Assembly (NCBI GenBank): GCA_013698135.1
Contig: JACCVM010000081.1
Coordinates: 1 to 5,113 of the forward strand
Source of the DNA: Euzebyaceae bacterium
Lineage (GTDB): Bacteria > Actinomycetota > Nitriliruptoria > Euzebyales > Egibacteraceae
Direction: 5' to 3'
DNA: 5,113 bases
Within the stretch, counting starts at the first letter, position 1. Every line of letters begins with the position of its first letter. The notes beneath the pieces were generated by a model, which was not told the origin of the DNA, ran no database searches, and worked only from the letters and a program-made list of their open reading frames with translations. Shown piece by piece: positions 1-4,893 of this stretch. The translations under genes and the position numbers were made by a program.

Positions 1-64
1 CGCGAACGCGGCGCAGCCGCGCGAGGTCGCGCAGGTGCTGCGCCGCGGCGGGACTGCTGGTCAC
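1..64 (-). CDS. AraC-family transcriptional regulator, N-terminal fragment (runs off the left edge)
   Basis: Only 21 codons lie in the window. They read MTSSPAAA followed by QHLRDLARLRRVR, with the next base (G) compatible with the Asp that usually follows. This matches, from memory, the start of a widespread group of short actinobacterial AraC/XylS regulators whose first helix reads roughly LRDLARLRRVRDRID before the two helix-turn-helix motifs. Such proteins bind DNA and control nearby promoters; the DNA-binding part would lie beyond the window. Third codon positions are almost all G or C. I chose the GTG at 64; an in-frame GTG at 88 is the only other start before a stop, and neither has a clear Shine-Dalgarno. 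A possible -35 (TTGACG, complement of 203-208) sits 16 bases from a weak -10 (TACCTC, complement of 181-186). The identification rests on a very short stretch. Confidence 0.55.
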   Translation of the reverse strand, partial: MTSSPAAAQHLRDLARLRRVR

Positions 65-305
65 CTGCGAGATCGTGCCACGTCGCACCGGAGTTGCCTA
101 GCGCCGCTGGCGTCCCACCCCACTCCGCGTCCGCTCTGGCCCAGTCTGCTCCGCTTACGTCCTCGACCTGCTCAGGCCCTGAGGTATCCGCCACTCGTCC
201 CACGTCAACACGTCTCGTTAGCAGTCGCTCGCGGCGTACGGCCACTTCGTCGAGCAGCCTTGCCAGGCTCGCTCGGAACTGCCGCACTGGCACAACTTTC
301 GCCAC
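65..305 (-). pseudogene. Phd/YefM-type antitoxin remnant (N-terminal part recognisable)
   Basis: From a GTG at 305 the minus strand reads MAK then VVPVRQFRASLARLLDEV and, up to residue 32, AVRRERLLTRR. This is the classic start of prevent-host-death (Phd/YefM) antitoxins: a first beta-strand, an FRA-L---LDEV helix, then a strand ending in TR. In intact members a segment like GRPVAVLVSPxDLExLE follows; here it is replaced by unrelated residues (VDVGRVADTSGPEQVEDV and on). The frame has no stop before the window edge (at least 101 codons, longer than the usual 80-90) and would run over the AraC start at 64, so I read it as a decayed or fused antitoxin; its 3' limit is arbitrary. No toxin partner is visible. 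It lies 139 bases downstream of the vapC stop, and two TGTACG boxes stand just upstream. A divergent intact short antitoxin remains possible. Confidence 0.45.
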
Positions 306-311
306 GCGCCA

Positions 312-329
312 AGCGTACAATCGCGTACA
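312..329 (-). promoter_or_regulatory. Twin TGTACG operator overlapping a -10-like hexamer before the Phd-like gene
   Basis: The 7-mer GCGTACA occurs twice on the plus strand (313-319 and 323-329), so the minus strand carries two TGTACG boxes 10 bases apart. YefM-type antitoxins are known to bind TGTACA hexamers in their own promoter, with a centre spacing of about 12 bases in E. coli. The box nearer the gene overlaps TACGCT (complement of 312-317), a TAnnnT -10-like hexamer that ends exactly 6 bases before the GTG at 305. That spacing suits a leaderless transcript. No good -35 is visible. The repeat is seen; the autoregulatory role is inferred. Confidence 0.4.
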
Positions 330-358
330 CCAGCAGCGTTGCCTGCCCGTAGGGGCGA

Positions 359-374
359 TCCCGCTACCGCGGGA
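359..374 (-). terminator. Candidate hairpin terminator downstream of vapC
   Basis: TCCCGC (359-364) and GCGGGA (369-374) form a perfect 6-bp GC-rich stem with a 4-base loop. It lies about 70 bases past the vapC stop and before the Phd-like gene. There is no T-run after it on either strand, so it could be a weak U-less terminator, as often proposed for high-GC bacteria, or simply a chance hairpin. The rest of 306-444 shows no gene I can support. Confidence 0.3.
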
Positions 375-444
375 GGGCGCTTAGGCCGTGGCCAGCGCGC
401 CAGCGCGGCAGCCGCACCGCAGTGGCTGGACCCATCCCGACTCG

Positions 445-858
445 TCAGCGGAGCGGTTCGATGACGGCGGAGCGGTAGGGCGCCGCCAGGCGTTCAAGAT
501 CGGACGGGTCTCCCGTGAGGACGAGGCCTCCGCCCGCTTCGGCGGTGACCGCGACCACGTGCGCATCAACGATGTCCGCGGACCCAGCTTCGGCAGCATG
601 GAGCACCGCGCCGACAAACCGCGCCAGTGTCCGGTCGGTGTCCCGCGTCTCGATCGCGGGTCGGTGGCGTACGAGCAGAGAGTCGATGGCCTGAGTGCGG
701 GCCGCACCGCGATAGGACTCGGCCAGTACGAGCGTGGGGACGAGGACGTCCCGACCACTGCGCGAAGCAGCTTCGAGGGCCCGCCGAACCTGGCGCTTTC
801 GAGACGAGTCGGGTCCGGCGAGTGCGTTCAGCCCCTCGTTGTCCAAGGCCACGATCAC
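445..858 (-). CDS. vapC: VapC-type PIN-domain ribonuclease toxin
   Basis: This 137-residue protein is the usual length for a single PIN domain. PIN toxins of VapBC systems are Mg2+-dependent RNases that cut tRNA or rRNA and stop translation when free of antitoxin. The acidic active-site set is present: Asp6 in MIVALDNEGLNAL at the end of the first strand, Glu47 in VLAESYRG, Asp95 and Asp98 in SADIVDAHV, and Asp117 in the TGDPSDLERL motif that closes the fold. Nothing looks broken. The start is a GTG whose first bases overlap the vapB stop (GTGA, 855-858). No Shine-Dalgarno precedes it, so translation is probably coupled to vapB. Codon use is less GC-biased than in the metabolic genes to the right, which suggests transfer with the antitoxin. 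The symbol reflects the family; its RNA target cannot be told. Confidence 0.87.
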   Translation of the reverse strand: MIVALDNEGLNALAGPDSSRKRQVRRALEAASRSGRDVLVPTLVLAESYRGAARTQAIDSLLVRHRPAIETRDTDRTLARFVGAVLHAAEAGSADIVDAHVVAVTAEAGGGLVLTGDPSDLERLAAPYRSAVIEPLR

Positions 859-1094
859 GATTCGAGGACGCGTCGGTACCGGTCGATCTCAGCTTCATCG
901 TCCGCGGTAAGCGGCCCGTCAGCATCGTCGAGTTGGTTCAGAAGTTCTCGCAGAGCTCGGTGGCGACGGCGACGCTGGACCTCTGCTCGGATGGCACTGT
1001 TCACCTGTGCGGAGAGGGCTTCATCGGGAGCATGCTCAAGCTCATCGACGAGGTCGGCATCAAGACTCAGGGAGACTTTGCGCTTCGATGGCAT
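855..1094 (-). CDS. vapB: VapB-type ribbon-helix-helix antitoxin
   Basis: This 79-residue protein begins with a basic beta-strand (KRKVSLSLD, residues 4-12), a first helix (DADLVDELEH) and a second helix rich in Arg (VNSAIRAEVQRRRRHRAL, residues 31-48), the layout of a CopG/MetJ-like ribbon-helix-helix DNA-binding dimer. The acidic tail from about residue 55 (LDDADGPLTADDEAEIDRY) is the part that normally wraps the PIN toxin. The antitoxin would neutralise the adjacent VapC and repress its own promoter. The ATG at 1094 has no Shine-Dalgarno. Instead a TATGAT hexamer ends 6 bases upstream, so the message may be leaderless. By hand count 31 of 79 codons end in A or T, clearly more than in lhgO. 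The RHH assignment is from pattern; sequence alone does not fix the subfamily. Confidence 0.8.
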   Translation of the reverse strand: MPSKRKVSLSLDADLVDELEHAPDEALSAQVNSAIRAEVQRRRRHRALRELLNQLDDADGPLTADDEAEIDRYRRVLES

Positions 1095-1100
1095 ACGTTC

Positions 1101-1125
1101 ATCATACCAGAGTCGTACCCGGGTA
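1101..1125 (-). promoter_or_regulatory. vapB promoter: extended -10 with an upstream palindrome
   Basis: On the minus strand the sequence TGGTATGAT (complement of 1101-1109) is an extended -10 element (TGn followed by TATGAT). It ends 6 bases before the vapB ATG, placing the expected transcription start at or next to the A of ATG. No TTGACA-like -35 is seen, which extended -10 promoters tolerate. Just upstream, TACCCGGGTA (1116-1125) is a perfect 10-base palindrome within what would be the -35/-10 spacer, a reasonable place for VapBC autorepression. TGGTAT and ATGCCA also form an imperfect inverted pair (1109 down to 1089) across the start codon. Operator roles are inferred. Confidence 0.5.
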
Positions 1126-1202
1126 GGATAGAACCGGTGTCGAGCTACCCGTTCCGCCGCCCTGAGGCGCTACCACGATCATGCCGCCGTCAGATTCGGA
1201 AG

Positions 1203-1216
1203 GACTGGCTTCAGTC
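1203..1216 (-). terminator. Candidate hairpin at the end of the DinB-like gene
   Basis: GACTG (1203-1207) and CAGTC (1212-1216) form a perfect 5-bp stem with a 4-base loop that overlaps the stop codon of the DinB-like gene. On the minus strand it is followed by CTTCC, not a true T-run. It could help end the CoA-transferase/DinB transcript before the vapB promoter, but the stem is short and the evidence is weak. Confidence 0.25.
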
Positions 1217-1711
1217 GCGCTGATGGTCGCCGGTCGTGCCGTCGATGAGTTCGCGGAGGATGTCTATGTGGCCGGCGTGCCGAGCGGTCTCCTCGACCAT
1301 GTGGATGAGGACCCAGCGCAGGGACACCTGGTCGCCGAACCAGGCGGTGCCCAGATCGTCGACCTCGAGATCCTGGATGACCTGGTCGGCAGCGGCCCTG
1401 GCCCGGCCGTAGAAGGCGATGACGTCGGCCGTGGATTCGCTTGGCGCGACCCGAAGGTCGGCCTCCGGGTCGTCCTCGTCGAACGGTAGAGGCTCGGTTT
1501 CGCGCCCAAACGTGTCGCAAAACCAGCCGTATTCAACGGCAGCAAGATGCTTCACCAGACCCAACAGGCTGGTGCCCGACGGTGTCATGGGCGAGCGCAG
1601 CTGCTCGTCGTCGAGCCCCTCGAGCTTCCACAGCACGACGTCACGGTGCCGATCAAGGCTCGTGTGCAGGCTGATCTTCTCTTCGCCGGTGAACGGCACT
1701 CGCTGACCCAT
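1211..1711 (-). CDS. DUF664/DinB-like four-helix metal-binding protein
   Basis: This 166-residue protein has the pattern of the DinB/DUF664 superfamily: an early helix with DRHRDVVLWKLEGLDDEQLR, a GLVKHLAAVEYGWF helix (residues 51-64) and the hallmark C-terminal helix MVEETARHAGHIDILRELID (138-157). His55, His145 and His148 are the likely metal ligands. Actinobacterial relatives include thiol (mycothiol or bacillithiol)-dependent transferases and isomerases, but most DUF664 members have no known reaction. The ATG at 1711 is preferred over an upstream in-frame GTG at 1882 because GGGAGG sits 6 bases before it, and the upstream extension would overlap the CoA-transferase gene and has no family-like sequence. 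It follows the CoA-transferase stop by 14 bases, so the two are surely co-transcribed, which hints at an accessory role in the same pathway. The substrate is unknown. Confidence 0.85.
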   Translation of the reverse strand: MGQRVPFTGEEKISLHTSLDRHRDVVLWKLEGLDDEQLRSPMTPSGTSLLGLVKHLAAVEYGWFCDTFGRETEPLPFDEDDPEADLRVAPSESTADVIAFYGRARAAADQVIQDLEVDDLGTAWFGDQVSLRWVLIHMVEETARHAGHIDILRELIDGTTGDHQRD

Positions 1712-1717
1712 GGATCG

Positions 1718-1723
1718 CCTCCC
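1718..1723 (-). promoter_or_regulatory. Ribosome binding site that fixes the DinB-like start
   Basis: GGGAGG (complement of 1718-1723) lies 6 bases before the ATG at 1711 and inside the 14-base gap after the CoA-transferase stop codon. It decides the start against a longer in-frame reading from 1882. Confidence 0.7.
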
Positions 1724-1725
1724 GC

Positions 1726-2976
1726 CTACGCCGTCGTCGGCGCCAGGGCGATGTCGCCAGTGGAGGCCAGCTGTTCGATCTGCTCGGGCGGGTAGCCGAC
1801 CTCGCGTAGGACGGCCTCGGTGTGCTCGCCCAGACCGGGTGGTGGCAGGCGCGCCTCGACCGCATGGCCGTCCAGCTGCCATGGCGCCCCGGTCAGCGAC
1901 AGCTCACCGAGGACCGGGTGGTTCACGCGCAGTTGCATGTGACGGTCCTGTACCGCGGGGTCGGCGAAGACCTCGTCCAGTCCCCGGATCGGACCGCAGG
2001 GCACGCCTGCCTGCCCCATGCGCTCCAGGATCTCGTCGGTGGACAACGCCTGCAGCAGCGGGATGATCGCGGCGTCCAGCTCGTCGCGGTGGGCCAGCCG
2101 GGACTGGTTGGTGGCGAAGCGCTCGTCGTCGGCCAGATCGCCGGCATCCAGCGCCTCGCAGAAGCGACGGAACTGCGCGTCGTTGCCGACGCAGACGTTG
2201 ACGTGCCCGTCGGCGCTGGCGAACATGGCGTAGGGCGCGATCGTCGGGTGCAGGTTGCCCTGCGGCCCCGGCGCCTGCCCCGTGGCGAAGAAGCGGCCGG
2301 CCTGATAGGTCAACAGGGCGATGACCGCGTCGTGCATCGCGACGTCGATGGTCCGTCCGCGACCAGTGCGTTCCCGCGCATACAGGGCCGCCAGGATGGC
2401 CGTCGAGGCGAACATCCCGGCCGAGATGTCGGCCATCGGCACCCCGAACTTGGTTGGCGGCCCGCCCGGCTGGCCAGTCAGGCTCATCAGACCGCCCATG
2501 CCCTGGACGATCTGGTCGTAGCCGGCCCGAGGCGGTCCGTCCTGGCCAAAACCGCTGATCGAGCAGTACACCAGCCGCTGATCCCGCGCCCGCAGCGCCT
2601 CGGCGCCCAGCCCTAACCGCGCCGCCGAGCCGGGGCGGAAGTTCTCCACCACCACGTCGCTGCTGGCGACGATCGCCTGCGCCGCGGCGGCGCCGCCGTC
2701 GGACTTGAGGTTCAACGCGACGCTGCGCTTGTTGCGGTTCACCGATAGGAAGTAGGCGGCCTGGTCGCCGACGAAGGGCGGCCCCCAGTGCCGCGAATCG
2801 TCGCCCCTCCCTGGTGCCTCAACCTTGACCACGTCGGCGCCGAGGTCGGCCAGCAACAGCGTGCAGTAGGGGCCCGCCAACGCCTGCGTCAAGTCCAGGA
2901 CCCGCACACCCTCCAGGGGCAGGTCAGTCTCGGCGCCGGCCCCATCGTCGGCTAGCGGTTCGCCTGCGTCCTGCAT
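1726..2976 (-). CDS. Class III CoA-transferase (CaiB/BaiF, formyl-CoA transferase family)
   Basis: This 416-residue cytosolic enzyme moves CoA from an acyl-CoA donor to a carboxylic acid. The N-terminal Rossmann-like part has the family signature: LPLEGVRVLDLTQALAGPYC then ADLGADVVKVE (about 19-53), VNRNKRSVALNLK (79-91), ENFRPG (111-116) and CSISGFGQDGP (138-148). GYDQIVQGMGGLMSLTG (152-168) leads to FGVPMADISAGMF, where Asp183 aligns with the catalytic aspartate of formyl-CoA transferase, followed by ERTGRG (202-207). The C-terminal small domain and tail are complete, and the length is typical. A GTG at 2979 also opens the frame, but AGGAGG at 2982-2987 is only 2 bases from it and 5 from the ATG at 2976, so I chose the ATG. 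It leads an operon with the DinB-like gene and is divergent from lhgO. The substrate pair is not readable; dicarboxylates such as glutarate fit the context but are unproven. Confidence 0.95.
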   Translation of the reverse strand: MQDAGEPLADDGAGAETDLPLEGVRVLDLTQALAGPYCTLLLADLGADVVKVEAPGRGDDSRHWGPPFVGDQAAYFLSVNRNKRSVALNLKSDGGAAAAQAIVASSDVVVENFRPGSAARLGLGAEALRARDQRLVYCSISGFGQDGPPRAGYDQIVQGMGGLMSLTGQPGGPPTKFGVPMADISAGMFASTAILAALYARERTGRGRTIDVAMHDAVIALLTYQAGRFFATGQAPGPQGNLHPTIAPYAMFASADGHVNVCVGNDAQFRRFCEALDAGDLADDERFATNQSRLAHRDELDAAIIPLLQALSTDEILERMGQAGVPCGPIRGLDEVFADPAVQDRHMQLRVNHPVLGELSLTGAPWQLDGHAVEARLPPPGLGEHTEAVLREVGYPPEQIEQLASTGDIALAPTTA

Positions 2977-2981
2977 CACAG

Positions 2982-2987
2982 CCTCCT
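2982..2987 (-). promoter_or_regulatory. Consensus ribosome binding site of the CoA-transferase gene
   Basis: AGGAGG (complement of 2982-2987) is a full Shine-Dalgarno sequence 5 bases before the ATG at 2976. The GTG immediately before that ATG (2979) would be only 2 bases away, too close for a ribosome, so this site trims the protein by one residue. Confidence 0.75.
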
Positions 2988-2995
2988 GTGGTCAC

Positions 2996-3007
2996 CTACG
3001 CTCGTAG
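2996..3007. promoter_or_regulatory. Inverted repeat in the CoA-transferase/lhgO divergent spacer, overlapping a -10-like hexamer
   Basis: CTACG-CT-CGTAG is a perfect 5-bp inverted repeat with a 2-base centre. It sits one base before the lhgO ATG in a 32-base spacer shared with the divergent CoA-transferase gene. TACGCT (2997-3002), a TAnnnT -10-like hexamer, lies inside it and ends 6 bases before the ATG, which suits a leaderless lhgO transcript. A protein bound here would cover the lhgO start and stand just upstream of the CoA-transferase Shine-Dalgarno. No good -35 (CATCAC at the expected place) is seen. The operator function is inferred. Confidence 0.4.
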
Positions 3008-3008
3008 C

Positions 3009-4214
3009 ATGGGAAACGAGCGGATCGGCATCGTCGGTGGCGGGATCGTGGGCCTGGCCACGGCGGATGCGCTGCTGCGCAAAGCTCCCGGGCTGCGGGT
3101 CACCGTCCTGGAGAAGGAGGCGGCCGTCGCCACGCACCAGTCGGGGCGCAACAGCAACGTCGTGCACGCGGGCATCTACTACACCCCTGGCTCGCTCAAG
3201 GCGCGACTGTGCGTGTCGGGGGTCGTGCGGCTTCGGGCCTACTGCCACGAGCGCGGGTTGGCCTACGACGAGTGCGGCAAGCTGATCGTGGCCACGGATC
3301 CGTCCGAGTTGCCGCGCCTGCGAGGACTGCTCGAGCGGGGCACCGGCAACGGCGTGCCGGGCCTGCGCTGGTTGGAAGGCCAGCAGCTGCTCGAGGTCGA
3401 GCCTCACGTGGCCGGGGTCGCCGCGGTGCATTCTCCGCACACCGCCATCGTGGATTACCGGCAGGTCGCCGAGCAGCTGGCCCGCGATGTCGAGCACCAG
3501 GGCGGCGCCATCCGCACCTCTGCCGCCGTGACGGCGATCGACGAGCGGGCCGGCGCCGTGCACGTCACGACGACGGCAGGCGACTTCGCCTTCGATCACC
3601 TGGTCACCTGCGCGGGTCTGCAGGCCGACACCGTCGCCGCGCTGTCGGGTGACCGCCGCGAGCCGATGATCGTGCCGTTCCGCGGCGAGTACCTGGCCCT
3701 GCGTCCTGATCGCAGCCACCTGGTCAGGGGCATGATCTATCCGGTGCCCGACCCGCGCTACCCCTTCCTGGGCGTCCACCTGACCCGGCAGGTGGACGGT
3801 TCCGTCCTCGTCGGTCCCAACGCGGTGATGGCCTTCGCCCGCGAGGGGTATGCGTTCACCGACTTCGCCCCCGGCGATCTGTGGGCGACCCTCTGTTACC
3901 CGGGCTTCCGCCACCTGGCTCGCGCACACTGGCGCACGGGCCTGGACGAGATGTGGCGCTCGCTGAGCTCCCGGCGGTTCGTCGCCGCCGCCCAGCGCTA
4001 CGTGCCCGCATTGCGGGCGGGCGACGTCGTCAAGGGGCGGGCCGGGATCCGCGCGCAGGCGGTCGGGCCGGCCGGGGAGATGGTCGACGATTTCCATATC
4101 ACCCACCGAGGGCGGGTGGTCAACGTGCGCAACGCCCCCTCCCCCGCCGCGACCTCGTCGCTGTCGATCGGCGACTCGGTCAGCGACACGGTTCTGCAGG
4201 CCGCAGCCCGCTAG
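3009..4214 (+). CDS. lhgO: L-2-hydroxyglutarate oxidase (FAD-dependent)
   Basis: This 401-residue flavoenzyme of the DAO/GlpO-like family oxidises L-2-hydroxyglutarate to 2-oxoglutarate, usually passing electrons to quinone or oxygen. The FAD-binding motif is GGGIVG (10-15) with the ribose-binding acid Glu35 in TVLEKE. The family signature HQSGRNSNVVHAGIYYTP (43-60) followed by GSLKARLC is intact. Further matches are FRGEY (224-228), YPVPDPRYPFLGVHLTR (244-260), GPNAV (269-273), RAGIRAQ (344-350), VDDF (359-362) and the C-terminal FAD loop NAPSPAATSSLSIG (375-388). Length is normal. I chose the ATG at 3009; an in-frame GTG at 2988 would add seven unmatched residues and would leave only 11 bases to the divergent ATG. 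Neither start has a Shine-Dalgarno. It faces away from a class III CoA-transferase and converges on the gamma-CA gene. A close relative acting on another 2-hydroxyacid is possible but less likely. Confidence 0.93.
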   Translation: MGNERIGIVGGGIVGLATADALLRKAPGLRVTVLEKEAAVATHQSGRNSNVVHAGIYYTPGSLKARLCVSGVVRLRAYCHERGLAYDECGKLIVATDPSELPRLRGLLERGTGNGVPGLRWLEGQQLLEVEPHVAGVAAVHSPHTAIVDYRQVAEQLARDVEHQGGAIRTSAAVTAIDERAGAVHVTTTAGDFAFDHLVTCAGLQADTVAALSGDRREPMIVPFRGEYLALRPDRSHLVRGMIYPVPDPRYPFLGVHLTRQVDGSVLVGPNAVMAFAREGYAFTDFAPGDLWATLCYPGFRHLARAHWRTGLDEMWRSLSSRRFVAAAQRYVPALRAGDVVKGRAGIRAQAVGPAGEMVDDFHITHRGRVVNVRNAPSPAATSSLSIGDSVSDTVLQAAAR

Positions 4215-4281
4215 CAGGCCTTCGCCGGTGAACAAGCCACGCCGCGAGGGAGTAGCGCGCCCAGGCTCATCCCCTGCCGGG

Positions 4282-4824
4282 TTACCCGCCGCCATCACCC
4301 AGCGAGGCACGGTGACGCTGCGCCTTGGCCTTGTAGGAGCCGGGCGTCCGCGCGATCATCGCCCGCTCACTGTCGCCGGTCGGACGCACGACCTTGCCCG
4401 GCACGCCGGCCACCAACGACCCTGGCGGCACCTGCGTGCCAGGGGTGACGACCGCGCCCGCCGCGATCAGCGAGTTTGAGCCGACGTGCGCGCCGTTGAG
4501 CACCGTCGCGTGCATCCCCACCAGCACGTCGTCGTCGATACGCGCACCGTGGACGATGGCGCCGTGACCCAGCGAGACCCGGTCGCCCAGGACCGCCGGC
4601 AGGCCCTTGTCGGCATGCAGCACGCAGCCGTCCTGCACGTTGCAGTCGGTGCCCAGCACGATGTCGTCGTCATCGCCGCGCAGCACGCTGCCGTACCACA
4701 CGCTGGAACCCGGACCGACGACGACGCGGCCCACCACCACCGCTGACGGCGCGATCCAGGCGTCGGCGGCAATCTCGGGCTCCCGGTCCTCGATGGCGGC
4801 GATCAACGGGCTGCGCACAGTCAC
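4282..4824 (-). CDS. Gamma-class carbonic-anhydrase-like hexapeptide-repeat protein
   Basis: This 180-residue protein has the left-handed beta-helix repeats of the gamma carbonic anhydrase/CaiE/PaaY family, normally a trimer with metal sites between subunits. All three zinc-ligand histidines are present: His70 in NVQDGCVLHAD, and His87 and His92 in SLGHGAIVHGARI. Arg49 and Asp51 (VLRGDDDD), Gln64 and Asp65 also match conserved positions. The acidic proton-shuttle loop of the archaeal Cam enzyme is missing, as in the CamH subtype. A C-terminal helix (ERAMIARTPGSYKAKAQRH, 153-171) follows the helix barrel. Known roles in the family are CO2 hydration, acyl-CoA thioester hydrolysis (PaaY) and an undefined role in carnitine operons (CaiE). 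The GTG at 4824 is preceded 8 bases upstream by GAAAGG. The gene is divergent from a class III CoA-transferase, the same pairing of families as caiB and caiE, so an acyl-CoA-related job is as likely as CO2 hydration. Confidence 0.9.
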   Translation of the reverse strand: MTVRSPLIAAIEDREPEIAADAWIAPSAVVVGRVVVGPGSSVWYGSVLRGDDDDIVLGTDCNVQDGCVLHADKGLPAVLGDRVSLGHGAIVHGARIDDDVLVGMHATVLNGAHVGSNSLIAAGAVVTPGTQVPPGSLVAGVPGKVVRPTGDSERAMIARTPGSYKAKAQRHRASLGDGGG

Positions 4825-4832
4825 TTGGTGAA

Positions 4833-4838
4833 CCTTTC
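4833..4838 (-). promoter_or_regulatory. Ribosome binding site supporting a GTG start for the gamma-CA gene
   Basis: GAAAGG (complement of 4833-4838) lies 8 bases before the GTG at 4824. The match to AGGAGG is partial, but I saw no better start or site in this frame. Confidence 0.5.
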
Positions 4839-4850
4839 ACAACGAAACCC

Positions 4851-4880
4851 TTGACACTGCGGGACCGTACTTCCTATGTT
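4851..4880 (+). promoter_or_regulatory. Sigma-70-type promoter of the second CoA-transferase gene
   Basis: TTGACA (4851-4856) is a perfect -35 element, followed after 18 bases by TATGTT (4875-4880), a good -10. The expected start is near 4887, giving a leader of about 100 bases before the ATG at 4989. It is the strongest promoter match in the window. The -10 and start region overlap the direct repeats at 4879-4912, so repression by a bound regulator is plausible. Confidence 0.7.
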
Positions 4881-4893
4881 TCCCGTATCGCAA
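4864..4893 (-). promoter_or_regulatory. Possible divergent promoter of the gamma-CA gene
   Basis: On the minus strand TTGCGA (complement of 4888-4893) is followed after 18 bases by TACGGT (complement of 4864-4869). The start would fall near 4857, about 33 bases before the GTG. It is interleaved with the plus-strand promoter, and its -35 lies in the first direct repeat. Both hexamers are imperfect, so this is a suggestion only. Confidence 0.3.

Noticed and set aside
2..101. Plus-strand reading REVAQVLRRGG then, after a one-base shift, GLLVTCEIVPRRTGVA and a stop, resembling the end of a methyltransferase or dehydrogenase with a frameshift.
   Set aside because: It needs a frameshift, while the opposite strand of the same bases gives an AraC-type N-terminus in one frame with good codon bias. 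The plus reading is most likely its mirror.
391..406. Tandem 8-base repeat GCCAGCGC x2.
   Set aside because: It is only two copies of a GC-rich word in a gap with no other structure; probably slippage or chance.
388..1131. Long plus-strand open frame of 247 codons across the toxin-antitoxin genes.
   Set aside because: It is rich in Arg and Ser with no family pattern, and lies antisense to vapB and vapC, which have clear domains and overlapping start/stop.
1712..1882. 57-codon N-terminal extension of the DinB-like protein from a GTG at 1882.
   Set aside because: It overlaps the CoA-transferase end, is Arg/Gly-rich, and a strong Shine-Dalgarno at 1718-1723 marks the internal ATG.
1822..2616. 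Plus-strand open frame of 264 codons antisense to the CoA-transferase.
   Set aside because: It has no recognisable motif and covers the catalytic part of an intact CoA-transferase on the other strand.
2988..3008. GTG at 2988 as an earlier lhgO start.
   Set aside because: It adds VTYARS-type residues outside the family pattern, has no Shine-Dalgarno, and would put the start codon 11 bases from the divergent gene's ATG.
1681..4233. Exact 14-base repeat CTTCGCCGGTGAAC at 1681-1694 and 4220-4233.
   Set aside because: One copy is in the DinB-like coding sequence and the other just after lhgO. A 14-base match is not surprising in GC-rich sequence of this length, and there is no flanking similarity.
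4278..4288. Small inverted repeat CGGG-TTA-CCCG at the gamma-CA stop codon, a possible terminator between the convergent genes.
   Set aside because: The stem is 4 bp with a 3-base loop and no T-run on either strand. I see no convincing terminator in 4215-4281.
2976..4310. Long minus-strand open frame of 444 codons antisense to lhgO.
   Set aside because: It is a high-GC mirror frame: the plus strand encodes a full LhgO with all motifs, and the antisense product is low-complexity with many His, Arg and Gly.
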